From JBHGBB01 sp041946755 (GTDB taxonomy: Bacteria; UBP4; UBA4092; JAOAEQ01), in assembly GCA_041946755.1 (NCBI GenBank), contig JBHGBB010000191.1, forward strand, positions 1-7,379: 7,379 nucleotides of DNA, given 5' to 3'. Position numbers and translations under genes: made by a program. Each line of letters begins with the position of its first letter. Within the stretch, counting starts at the first letter, position 1. This document shows, piece after piece, positions 1 through 6,539 of this stretch. The notes beneath the pieces are model-generated. The model saw only the letters and a list, made by a program, of their open reading frames with translations, did no database searches and had not been told where the DNA came from.

Positions 1-3000
1 GGCGCTGGAATTATTCGAGCCGTTTATTATCAAACGACTTGAAGAAAAGGGATTGGCAAATACCATAAAAAGCGCTAAAAAATTGATTGAACGGGAAGAT
101 TCGAGTGTATTCGACATTTTGGAAGAAGTTACCAAGAAACATCCGGTATTACTAAACCGGGCCCCGACGTTACATCGACTTGGCGTTCAAGCCTTTGAAC
201 CGGTGCTGGTTGAAGGGAAAGCTATCAAGTTGCATCCGATGGTTTGTACTGCGTTTAATGCTGATTTCGATGGTGACCAGATGGCGGTACATGTACCGTT
301 ATCCCGGCAGGCGAATAACGAAGCGAACCAGATTATGTTGTCCACCTATCATATCCTTTCACCGCGAGATGGGAAACCAATTGCAACTCCATCGCAGGAT
401 ATCGTTTTGGGTTGCTATTATTTAACCAAAGAAAAAGCTAAAGCAAAAGGTGAAAATAAAGTATTCTCCTCTTTTGAAGAAGCCTGTTATGCATTTGACT
501 CCGGGATAATCGATTTACACGCTAAAATCAAGCTCCGATTATCTGATCCGAATGATTCGTATAAACGACAGGAATGGGCGACTACGGCTGGTCGAATATT
601 ATTCCATCTGGCATTACCAGAAGGTATTTCTTTCTTTAGTGATAAACCCTATTCCAATTGTTTACTGAATAAGAAGAAATTGAGTATGATGGTTGCCGAT
701 TATTGTAAACAATATGGAAATCAAAAGACGTCAGTATTACTTGATGAATTGAAAAAAATCGGATTCCGGTATGCGACCCGTGCAGGGATTAGCATAAATA
801 TCGATGTTTTGAATGTACCGGAAAAGAAGAATGCTATTCTCGACATGGCCAAAAAAGAGGCGGATAAGGTTTATTCCGATTATTCCCGCGGGGTAGTTAC
901 CAATACCGAACGATATAATAAGATTATTGATATTTGGTCGCAAGCTACTGAAGATGTTGCGAAAGCGATGTTTGAAGTTATGCAAAATGATAATGCCGGA
1001 TTCAATCCGGTATATATTATGGCTGATAGCGGCGCGCGAGGGAGTCAACTCCAGATTCGGCAATTAGCCGGAATGCGCGGGTTGATGGCCAAACCGATGA
1101 AAAAACTTACCGGGGGCGTCGGAGAAATTATCGAATCGCCGATTTCCAGTAACTTCCGGGAAGGATTAACCGTGCTCGAGTATTTTATTTCTACCCACGG
1201 TGCGCGAAAAGGGTTGGCCGATACGGCACTGAAAACCGCTGATGCCGGATATCTAACTCGTCGATTAGTAGATGTTGCCCAAGACCTGACTATCACTGAA
1301 GAAGATTGTCATACGATTAAAGGGATACCGGTTACTGCTATTAAAGAATCGACTCCTAAAGGAGTCCAGGTTCTGGAATCGCTTGCCGACCGGGTTATGG
1401 GTCGAGTGGTATTGGAAGATGTAATCGACCCGATTACCGGAGCGGTAATCGTTAAAGCGGATACCTTAATTGATGAAGAAGCAGCGGATAAAATCGAAGA
1501 GGCCAATATCGATTCGGTAACGATTCGGTCGGTATTAACCTGCGAAACCCTGCGCGGTGTCTGCCAAAAATGTTATGGCGCCGATTTATCGACCGGAAAG
1601 TTGATTTCGATTGGTGAAGCAGTCGGTATTATTGCCGCGCAGAGTATCGGTGAACCGGGAACCCAGTTAACGTTACGAACGTTCCATATTGGTGGTACTG
1701 CTGCCCGGAAACTTGAAGGATGGTATCAGGCGAATACTACCGGAACGGTTAAATATCGGAATTTACAAACCGTACGAAACCATGAAGGGAAATATGTGGT
1801 TCTCAATCGCGGTGGCGCGATTATCATCCTCGATACTGATAATAAACAGATTCAGGAATTTTCGAATATCAGTTATGGCGCTACCATCAGTGTAGGCGAT
1901 GGCGAAAAAGTTTCTGCCGGAGAACGGGTAGTTGTTTGGGATCCGCATAATATCCCGATTCTAACCGATGTCGAAGGGGTAGTTAAGTTTAAAGATATTA
2001 TTGAGAAAGCTAAAGACCCGAATGATATTACTATGAAAAAAGATTTGGATGAATCTACCGGTCAATGGTTCCGCGTTATCGTCGAACATAAAGCGCAGCA
2101 TCATCCGGAAATCCAAATCTTGAATCCGAGCAATCACAAAGAGGTATTAAACTCATACCCCTTACCGAGTGGATGTTATCTCGCTCATGAAAATGAAGTC
2201 GACGAAAACAAAAAGGTATATGCCGGCCAGGTGCTAGCTCGAATCCGAAAAGCGAAAACGGTATCTCGAGATATTACCGGTGGGTTACCGCGAGTTGCGG
2301 AATTGTTTGAAGCACGACGCCCGAAAGAGTTTGCGTTAATTGCCGAAGTCGATGGTATCATAGAACTTGCCGGGATTAGTAAAGGTAGCCGGCGGATTAT
2401 TATCAAAGCGGATAATGGACAGCAGTATATCTATAATATCGCATTAAACCGGCATGTTAATGTCCGGTCAGGAGAACATGTTATTGCCGGAGAGCGATTG
2501 ACTGATGGTTCGGTAGACCCGCATGATGTGCTCCGGATCCAGGGAGAAAAAGAAGTACAACAATTTCTATTAAATGAAATTCAGGAAGTATACCGGGTCC
2601 AGGGAGTTAGTATCAATGATAAACATATCGAGATTATCATCCGGCAGATGATGCGGAAGGTTACGGTTAAAGAAATCGGGGATACCAAATTTAAGTTCGG
2701 TGATGAAGTAGATAAGTTTACCTTCCGGGAAGAAAATGCCCGAGTCGCTAAAACTGACGGAAAACTTGCTGATGCTGAACCGAAACTATTAGGTATTACC
2801 AAAGCCAGTTTGGAAACGGAATCGTTTATTTCCGCCGCATCATTCCAAGAAACTACCCGGGTTTTGACGGAAGCCGCTTCCGCTGGAAAAGTAGACTTCT
2901 TACGCGGATTAAAAGAAAATGTTATTATGGGACGCTTAATTCCAGCAGGTACCGGGCTCGCTCAGGCTGATAAAGCGAGTTTGGTTGCTGTGGTAGAAAA

Positions 3001-3043
3001 ACCGGTAGAAAAAGTGGTGAGTGTACCTGAACCGACAGTATAG
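1..3043 (+). CDS. rpoC: DNA-directed RNA polymerase subunit beta' (RpoC), 5'-truncated by window edge
   Basis: Catalytic largest subunit of bacterial RNA polymerase. The frame is open from base 2 (ALELFEPFIIKRLEEKGL) to TAG at 3041-3043, giving about 1013 residues. By comparison with E. coli roughly 370 N-terminal residues lie outside the window, so the TTG at 53 is internal and not a start. Visible landmarks are the active-site Mg-binding NADFDGDQMAVH (257-292), the bridge helix MADSGARGS...QIRQLAGMRGLM (about 1019-1090), the second zinc site with Cys codons at 1307, 1541, 1562 and 1571, and the trigger helix LRTFHIGG with its His at 1685. An SI3-like insertion of about 188 residues (about 1706-2269) follows, then ITGGLPRVAELFEARRPKE and the conserved tail LLGITKASLETESFISAASFQETTRVLTEA...GRLIPAGTG. 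SI3 points away from Firmicutes and Actinobacteria. A short extra loop (1097-1126) follows the bridge helix. rpoB is presumably upstream, outside the window. The gene ends at a strong terminator. Confidence 0.99.
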   Translation, partial: ALELFEPFIIKRLEEKGLANTIKSAKKLIEREDSSVFDILEEVTKKHPVLLNRAPTLHRLGVQAFEPVLVEGKAIKLHPMVCTAFNADFDGDQMAVHVPLSRQANNEANQIMLSTYHILSPRDGKPIATPSQDIVLGCYYLTKEKAKAKGENKVFSSFEEACYAFDSGIIDLHAKIKLRLSDPNDSYKRQEWATTAGRILFHLALPEGISFFSDKPYSNCLLNKKKLSMMVADYCKQYGNQKTSVLLDELKKIGFRYATRAGISINIDVLNVPEKKNAILDMAKKEADKVYSDYSRGVVTNTERYNKIIDIWSQATEDVAKAMFEVMQNDNAGFNPVYIMADSGARGSQLQIRQLAGMRGLMAKPMKKLTGGVGEIIESPISSNFREGLTVLEYFISTHGARKGLADTALKTADAGYLTRRLVDVAQDLTITEEDCHTIKGIPVTAIKESTPKGVQVLESLADRVMGRVVLEDVIDPITGAVIVKADTLIDEEAADKIEEANIDSVTIRSVLTCETLRGVCQKCYGADLSTGKLISIGEAVGIIAAQSIGEPGTQLTLRTFHIGGTAARKLEGWYQANTTGTVKYRNLQTVRNHEGKYVVLNRGGAIIILDTDNKQIQEFSNISYGATISVGDGEKVSAGERVVVWDPHNIPILTDVEGVVKFKDIIEKAKDPNDITMKKDLDESTGQWFRVIVEHKAQHHPEIQILNPSNHKEVLNSYPLPSGCYLAHENEVDENKKVYAGQVLARIRKAKTVSRDITGGLPRVAELFEARRPKEFALIAEVDGIIELAGISKGSRRIIIKADNGQQYIYNIALNRHVNVRSGEHVIAGERLTDGSVDPHDVLRIQGEKEVQQFLLNEIQEVYRVQGVSINDKHIEIIIRQMMRKVTVKEIGDTKFKFGDEVDKFTFREENARVAKTDGKLADAEPKLLGITKASLETESFISAASFQETTRVLTEAASAGKVDFLRGLKENVIMGRLIPAGTGLAQADKASLVAVVEKPVEKVVSVPEPTV

Positions 3044-3065
3044 TATTACCTGACTATTCCATAAG

Positions 3066-3101
3066 TCGTAGAGCGATTAATTCGCTCTACGATTTTTTTT
3101 T
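3066..3101 (+). terminator. Rho-independent terminator of rpoC
   Basis: A perfect 11-bp stem (TCGTAGAGCGA at 3066-3076 paired with TCGCTCTACGA at 3082-3092) closes a 5-nt loop, TTAAT, and is followed directly by nine T residues (3093-3101). It starts 22 nt after the rpoC stop codon and lies between convergent genes. Read on the - strand the same hairpin is not followed by a T tract, so it should act mainly on rpoC transcripts and only weakly, if at all, on the opposing iron-transport unit. Confidence 0.95.
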
Positions 3102-3114
3102 GCCTGAAAACAAT

Positions 3115-3819
3115 TCATTCTTTCACTCGGCGTACAAAGATATTCCCGGCAATATTACTTTCCATCGCCAGTTGCGTTTGTCCAATCTGAACAACAAACG
3201 TCGGATAAATCTGATGGACTCGAATCATCGCTCCGGGGATAATCCCAAATTGAGTCAGTCGATGCATTTCCGGATGGTTGTGAGATAATAAATAGATAAC
3301 TCGTGCATTATCTCCATCATTAAGTTTATCCAGCGAAATGACGATACTGGAGACGGTATCTTCTGCCCGAATACAGCATTTTCCTGCCGGAATCGATGAT
3401 CCATGCGGACATTCTTTCGGATGCCCCAAGAGAATACAGATACTTTCTTCGACTCCCGGACTGATGATATGTTCGAATTCACAGGCATCCTGGTCGATTT
3501 CTCCTGCCGGTCGTTCGAGAATATCGACTAATAATCGTTCTGCGAGCCGTTGCCGCCGAACAATATTTTTCGCTTGCTGTTTACCGATTTCAGTAAACGA
3601 TATCGTTCCCTGGTTATCTGCAATTAATCCTAAAGAAATCAATTGGGTAGATACATCCTGATTAAGTTTCCCCGATAATTCCCGGCTAATTTCATCTCGA
3701 GTTAATATAACCGTTTGCCCTCGGGTTTCGGATAATTCCCAAATGATACTCAGCGCTTCTTCAATAATTTTATTCGGAATAACCTCGACATTATCCTGAA
3801 CTTTAGTGTAATCATCCAT
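3115..3819 (-). CDS. DtxR-family metal-dependent transcriptional regulator with fused C-terminal FeoA domain
   Basis: Predicted iron- (or manganese-) responsive DNA-binding repressor, 234 residues. Residues about 15-75 form the winged HTH, ending in LISLGLI...ISFTEIGKQQA. Residues about 76-150 are the DtxR dimerisation and metal domain, with RRQRLAERLLVDIL, DACEFEH and CPHGSSIPAGKCC. Residues about 158-234 resemble FeoA (SH3-like): ISLDKLNDGDNARV, then RLTQFGIIPGAMI and NIFVRRV. The ATG at 3819 is chosen because GAGGAG (3827-3832) lies 7 nt upstream; a TTG at 3834 in the same frame overlaps that site. Aligned with DtxR, the primary-site Cys102, Glu105 and His106 are kept (C113, E116, H117), whereas ancillary-site His79 and His98 become Q90 and D109. 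There is no recognisable DtxR operator nearby. The gene lies 47 bp after feoB on the same strand, so it is probably co-transcribed. It could regulate feoB, modulate FeoB protein, or both. The family and fusion call is firm; metal identity is inferred. Confidence 0.93.
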   Translation of the reverse strand: MDDYTKVQDNVEVIPNKIIEEALSIIWELSETRGQTVILTRDEISRELSGKLNQDVSTQLISLGLIADNQGTISFTEIGKQQAKNIVRRQRLAERLLVDILERPAGEIDQDACEFEHIISPGVEESICILLGHPKECPHGSSIPAGKCCIRAEDTVSSIVISLDKLNDGDNARVIYLLSHNHPEMHRLTQFGIIPGAMIRVHQIYPTFVVQIGQTQLAMESNIAGNIFVRRVKE

Positions 3820-3826
3820 AATAGTT

Positions 3827-3832
3827 CTCCTC
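3827..3832 (-). promoter_or_regulatory. Ribosome-binding site of the DtxR-FeoA gene
   Basis: GAGGAG on the - strand, 7 nt before the ATG at 3819. It decides between two in-frame starts: the TTG at 3834 sits immediately ahead of and partly over this site, so only the ATG has correctly spaced Shine-Dalgarno pairing. Confidence 0.85.
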
Positions 3833-3866
3833 AAACCATATCGATTATAACCAGCACCGTTTCTGA

Positions 3867-5861
3867 TTATACATTAAATACTTTTAAAATCAAATTCAGC
3901 ATCCCGCTAAATAGCAGGGCATAACTGATCACCGCACCGAAAATCAGCATCCCGAGTTTTACCCCCTGCTCTTTAATCGTTATCATAAACTGGGCGATAC
4001 ATGGGATAAAGAGCGTTATCGCTACTGCACTGACAATAACCTGGGGTAATGATAATAATCCATGCTGTTCTAGAACCAATAATCCGGCAGCGCCATAATC
4101 TCTTCTTAAAAACCCGATTAAAAAGGATTCGGTTACCGCTTTCGGCAAACCTAGGAAACCTTGCACTACCGGTGCCGCTATTTTTTCTATTGCCGCCAGA
4201 ATATGGAATTTATCGAAGAAAAATAAAATTAAGGTACCGAGGATAAATAATGGTACCGCCTCTTTTAGATACCACTGAATTCGCGCACCGGTTTTTAATA
4301 GGATATTTTTAAGTTGCGGTACGCGGATTGGCGGTAATTCTAATAGGAATCGGCTCCGTTCTCCCGGCACTAATTTCGCCGCTAGGTATCCAACGAAAAA
4401 TAACGAAATTAATATAGAACTTAACCAGATTATCATTGCTTTCCAGGAGAACGCTGCCAGCATCGCGAGAATAACGCCTAACTGCGCGGAACAGGGAATC
4501 GCTAATCCTAAAAGCAGGATAGCAATAAACCGTTCTTTTTTAGTATCCAGAATTCGGGAAGTTAATACGGCCATGGTTCCGCAACCTAGACCAAGAACCA
4601 TGGGGAGGACTGCTTTCCCATGTAAACCGAGATGGTTAAAGATACGGTCACTTAACGCTGCCAACCGTGGTAGATATCCGGAATCTTCTAATAGCCCGAA
4701 GAAGATGAAAAAGGCGGTTACGATCGGGAAGATAATGGCAAAGGCATAGGTTAACGCCATGGTTACTAACCCATACTGTCCTACCAGTACTTGTTGTACG
4801 AATTCCCAGGGGATAATCTTGAGAACTATCCTGGTTATAAACGGATTCAAATAATGGCCGAATATAATCTTACTTAAGAAATCTACTCCCCAACCGGCGG
4901 CAAACCTTCCAACAAATTCGTACATCAAATACAATACCAGTAAAACGATTATTCCGCCGGATATCGGCTGTAAAGTAATTCGGCTGATTTTTTCACTTAA
5001 CGATACCTGCAGATTAACCGCAATTTGCGTTACTTGACTGGCGATATCCTGTGCTGCGCGCAACTGCTTCTCTGCGATTACCAAAGATAGCGGTTTAGAG
5101 AACTGGGTTTGCGTTTCCGTAATAATTTCTTTTATCGTCCGACTTTCATTAATTTCCTTCCGCGATTTTGCGGATATTACATTAACCACAGTTTCAGCTA
5201 TATTCGATTCTATACCATTCAATCGCAATAAACCGAGATTTCTTTTCCCTCTATATTCCGCGGGGAGTATCTGCTGTATTTGAGATAGGGCTGATTCGAT
5301 GGTTTTTCCATAATCCATGGTATATCTGGAACCAACCGATGGATAAGTGACTAGCTTCGATTTCAGTTCATTGATTCCTTTTCCGGTAACCGCTACCGTC
5401 TGAATGATGGGAATATGCAGTATTGCACTCAATTTCGAGATATCGATATGAATCCCGCGCTCTTTCGCTTCATCCGCCATATTGAGAACGAGAATCACCG
5501 GGCGATCGAGTTCCAGTAATTGCAAGGTTAACGGTAACGCGCGGATAAGATTTTTACTATCCGCGATTTGCACTATTCCGGAACCGGTTTCGGTAAGTAA
5601 TACCTCTAATGTTACTCGTTCATCTTCAGATTTCGGGATTAGACTATTAGTGCCGGGAGTATCGATAACCCGATATTTTTTCCCGCTGAACTTACCTATC
5701 CCTTGCGTAATCTCAACCGTAGTACCGGGATAATTCGATACGGTTACATATTTCCCGGTTAACTGCTGAAATAGTACACTCTTCCCGACATTCGGATTCC
5801 CGACTAAGATTACTGTTGGCATTGTATTTTGATTCTGTGGTGATTTTTGAGTATGAATCAT
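3867..5861 (-). CDS. feoB: Ferrous iron transport protein B (FeoB), variant subfamily
   Basis: Inner-membrane Fe(II) transporter with a cytosolic G-protein domain, 664 residues (E. coli FeoB is about 770). The N-terminal GTPase shows G1 GNPNVGKS (21-28), the switch region SNYPGTTVE (42-50), G3 DTPG (67-70), G4 NMAD (127-130) and G5-like AVTGKG (157-162). A helical spacer runs to about residue 290. Hydrophobic segments begin near 298 and continue to the C-terminus. Membrane motifs are LLEDSGYLPRLA (390-401), GLGCGTMAV (424-432), IPCSAQLGV (455-463), GFLRRDYGAAGL (583-594) and FIPCIAQF (618-625). These differ from E. coli-type versions such as GFGCNVPA, so this is the variant FeoB common in anaerobes and archaea. 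ATG 5861 is taken as the start. ATG 5822, eight residues before the G1 motif, is also possible; neither has a clear Shine-Dalgarno sequence. The gene lies 97 bp after fur and 47 bp before the FeoA-containing regulator. No FeoC or separate FeoA gene is present in the window. Confidence 0.97.
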   Translation of the reverse strand: MIHTQKSPQNQNTMPTVILVGNPNVGKSVLFQQLTGKYVTVSNYPGTTVEITQGIGKFSGKKYRVIDTPGTNSLIPKSEDERVTLEVLLTETGSGIVQIADSKNLIRALPLTLQLLELDRPVILVLNMADEAKERGIHIDISKLSAILHIPIIQTVAVTGKGINELKSKLVTYPSVGSRYTMDYGKTIESALSQIQQILPAEYRGKRNLGLLRLNGIESNIAETVVNVISAKSRKEINESRTIKEIITETQTQFSKPLSLVIAEKQLRAAQDIASQVTQIAVNLQVSLSEKISRITLQPISGGIIVLLVLYLMYEFVGRFAAGWGVDFLSKIIFGHYLNPFITRIVLKIIPWEFVQQVLVGQYGLVTMALTYAFAIIFPIVTAFFIFFGLLEDSGYLPRLAALSDRIFNHLGLHGKAVLPMVLGLGCGTMAVLTSRILDTKKERFIAILLLGLAIPCSAQLGVILAMLAAFSWKAMIIWLSSILISLFFVGYLAAKLVPGERSRFLLELPPIRVPQLKNILLKTGARIQWYLKEAVPLFILGTLILFFFDKFHILAAIEKIAAPVVQGFLGLPKAVTESFLIGFLRRDYGAAGLLVLEQHGLLSLPQVIVSAVAITLFIPCIAQFMITIKEQGVKLGMLIFGAVISYALLFSGMLNLILKVFNV

Positions 5862-5913
5862 ATGTATTGCACTTGAATCATCAATATTTTAGTTCAACGC
5901 TTGATTGGTATTA

Positions 5914-5970
5914 ATTTGACATTGTTTTATTTGACATTTATTTGGCATTTGAACTTTACTATTTGACATT
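5914..5970 (-). repeat. Cluster of four AATGTCAAAT decamer repeats at the fur-feoB junction
   Basis: On the - strand AATGTCAAAT occurs at 5961-5970, 5929-5938 and 5914-5923, with the one-mismatch copy AATGCCAAAT at 5940-5949. Start-to-start distances are 21, 11 and 15 bp. The first copy forms the end of the fur coding sequence (Asn-Val-Lys plus the T of the TAG stop); the other three lie in the gap ahead of feoB. The copies are direct, not inverted, and the spacing is irregular. They could be a regulator-binding array, an RNA-level element in the fur-feoB transcript, or slippage/duplication debris. The repeats are seen directly; no function can be assigned. Confidence 0.7.
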
Positions 5971-6408
5971 GCTTTTACACTTGTTACAGTATCCATAGAT
6001 TTCCAGTTTATGCTGTTCCGGTTGGAATTGGTATTGCTTAACGATTTTATCCTGAAGTAATTCTATCTCCGGATGGCAGAATTCGATCGATTTACCGCAA
6101 GAGATGCAGATTAAATGGTCATGATGCGGATGCGCGAAACAATGCTCAAATCGGGTGATGCCATCCTGGAAATTAATCTCCCGGGCTAACCTGGCAGCAA
6201 CTAAGAGTTTTAAGGTCCGGTATACCGTGGTATACCCGATAAACGGATATTTCTTTTTCAAAGCCTGATAAAACTCTTCGATCCCGACATGCCCTTCTCT
6301 TTTTAAGAAAGCATCCAGAATCAGCTGTCGTTGTTTGGTATGTTTCAACTTCTGGCGCGCTAGATGGTATTGATAGATTTGCTGCTCTTTAGCAGTAAGC
6401 CGTTTCAT
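5959..6408 (-). CDS. fur: Ferric uptake regulator (Fur)
   Basis: Fe(II)-dependent DNA-binding repressor, 149 residues, a normal family length. The winged helix spans about residues 15-80 (TKQRQLILDAFLKREGHVGIEEFY; GYTTVYRTLKLLVAARLA). The dimerisation domain follows with HPHHDHLICISCGKSIEF. Aligning with E. coli Fur, regulatory-site positions are H40, E88, H98 and E109, and the second site is H95, D97, E116 and H133, so both appear complete. Structural zinc ligands are C101/C104 and C141/C144 (CISC, CNKC). Glu, not Asp, at positions 88 and 109 favours Fur over the peroxide sensor PerR, and no Zur- or Nur-specific signature was noticed. The start ATG has a strong TAAGGAGG site 9 nt upstream (6418-6425). 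It has its own consensus promoter and an adjacent Fur-box-like operator, predicting autoregulation. It is first in a unit with feoB and the DtxR-FeoA gene. Confidence 0.94.
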   Translation of the reverse strand: MKRLTAKEQQIYQYHLARQKLKHTKQRQLILDAFLKREGHVGIEEFYQALKKKYPFIGYTTVYRTLKLLVAARLAREINFQDGITRFEHCFAHPHHDHLICISCGKSIEFCHPEIELLQDKIVKQYQFQPEQHKLEIYGYCNKCKSNVK

Positions 6409-6417
6409 CGCTACCGG

Positions 6418-6425
6418 CCTCCTTA
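6418..6425 (-). promoter_or_regulatory. Ribosome-binding site of fur
   Basis: TAAGGAGG on the - strand with 9 nt to the ATG at 6408. It is near-perfect anti-Shine-Dalgarno complementarity, in contrast to feoB, which has no comparable site. Confidence 0.9.
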
Positions 6426-6429
6426 TTAA

Positions 6430-6451
6430 TTGAAAATGAATTTCAATATCA
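6430..6451 (-). promoter_or_regulatory. Overlapping Fur-box-like operators at the fur transcription start
   Basis: The core is TTGAAAATGAATTTCAA (+ strand, 6430-6446), an interrupted palindrome centred on 6438. Against the 7-1-7 Fur consensus TGATAATNATTATCA, the 15-mer at 6431-6445 matches 11 of 14 positions. A second 15-mer at 6437-6451 matches 10 of 14. The 6-bp offset is the known geometry for two overlapping Fur dimers. The site abuts the downstream edge of the -10 box and covers the expected start site (about 6445), so binding should block initiation. An outer inverted repeat, TAATTGA (6427-6433) and TCAATTA (6449-6455), overlaps it. Binding by Fur is inferred. Confidence 0.7.
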
Positions 6452-6481
6452 ATTATACCAAATCCCGACTGGGGGTGTCAA
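6452..6481 (-). promoter_or_regulatory. Sigma-70-type promoter of fur
   Basis: On the - strand a perfect -35 hexamer TTGACA (6476-6481) is separated by 18 bp from a perfect -10 hexamer TATAAT (6452-6457). The predicted start is near 6445, leaving a leader of about 37 nt that carries the Fur-box-like operator and the ribosome-binding site. It lies in the 131-bp gap after the RACo-type gene, so fur can be transcribed independently of that gene. No separate promoter of similar quality was found ahead of feoB, which suggests that this one serves the whole fur-feoB-dtxR unit. Confidence 0.9.
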
Positions 6482-6539
6482 GATATCTAGTATGGAAATA
6501 CCCCGGGATTATTCGCTGGATTGATTTTGGAAATAGAAT

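Noticed and set aside
3820..3834. TTG at 3834 as start of the DtxR-FeoA protein
   Set aside because: The GAGGAG ribosome-binding site lies inside this extension, correctly placed for the ATG at 3819 and not for the TTG.
5874..5897. TTGAA...TTCAA inverted repeat in the feoB leader as a second Fur or DtxR operator
   Set aside because: The arms are only 5 bp with a 14-bp gap, and the interior does not match the Fur 7-1-7 or DtxR consensus.
5886..5914. A separate feoB promoter on the - strand (TAAAAT with TTAATA 17 bp upstream)
   Set aside because: The -35 match is only 4 of 6 in very AT-rich DNA, so it is not distinguishable from background.
5889..5948. A 19-codon ORF on the - strand between fur and feoB (MPNKCQIKQCQIN...), in frame with feoB but ended by TAA
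   Set aside because: It has no ribosome-binding site, and its composition simply follows the AATGTCAAAT repeats; there is no positive evidence that it is translated.
5916..5995. TTGACA copies on the + strand (within the decamer repeats) as -35 boxes of an antisense promoter into fur
   Set aside because: No acceptable -10 hexamer occurs 16-18 bp downstream of any of the copies, and no + strand gene follows.
6482..6539. Possible terminator for the RACo-type gene
   Set aside because: No stable stem followed by a T tract is visible on the - strand; there is only a 7-bp GGAAATA direct repeat.
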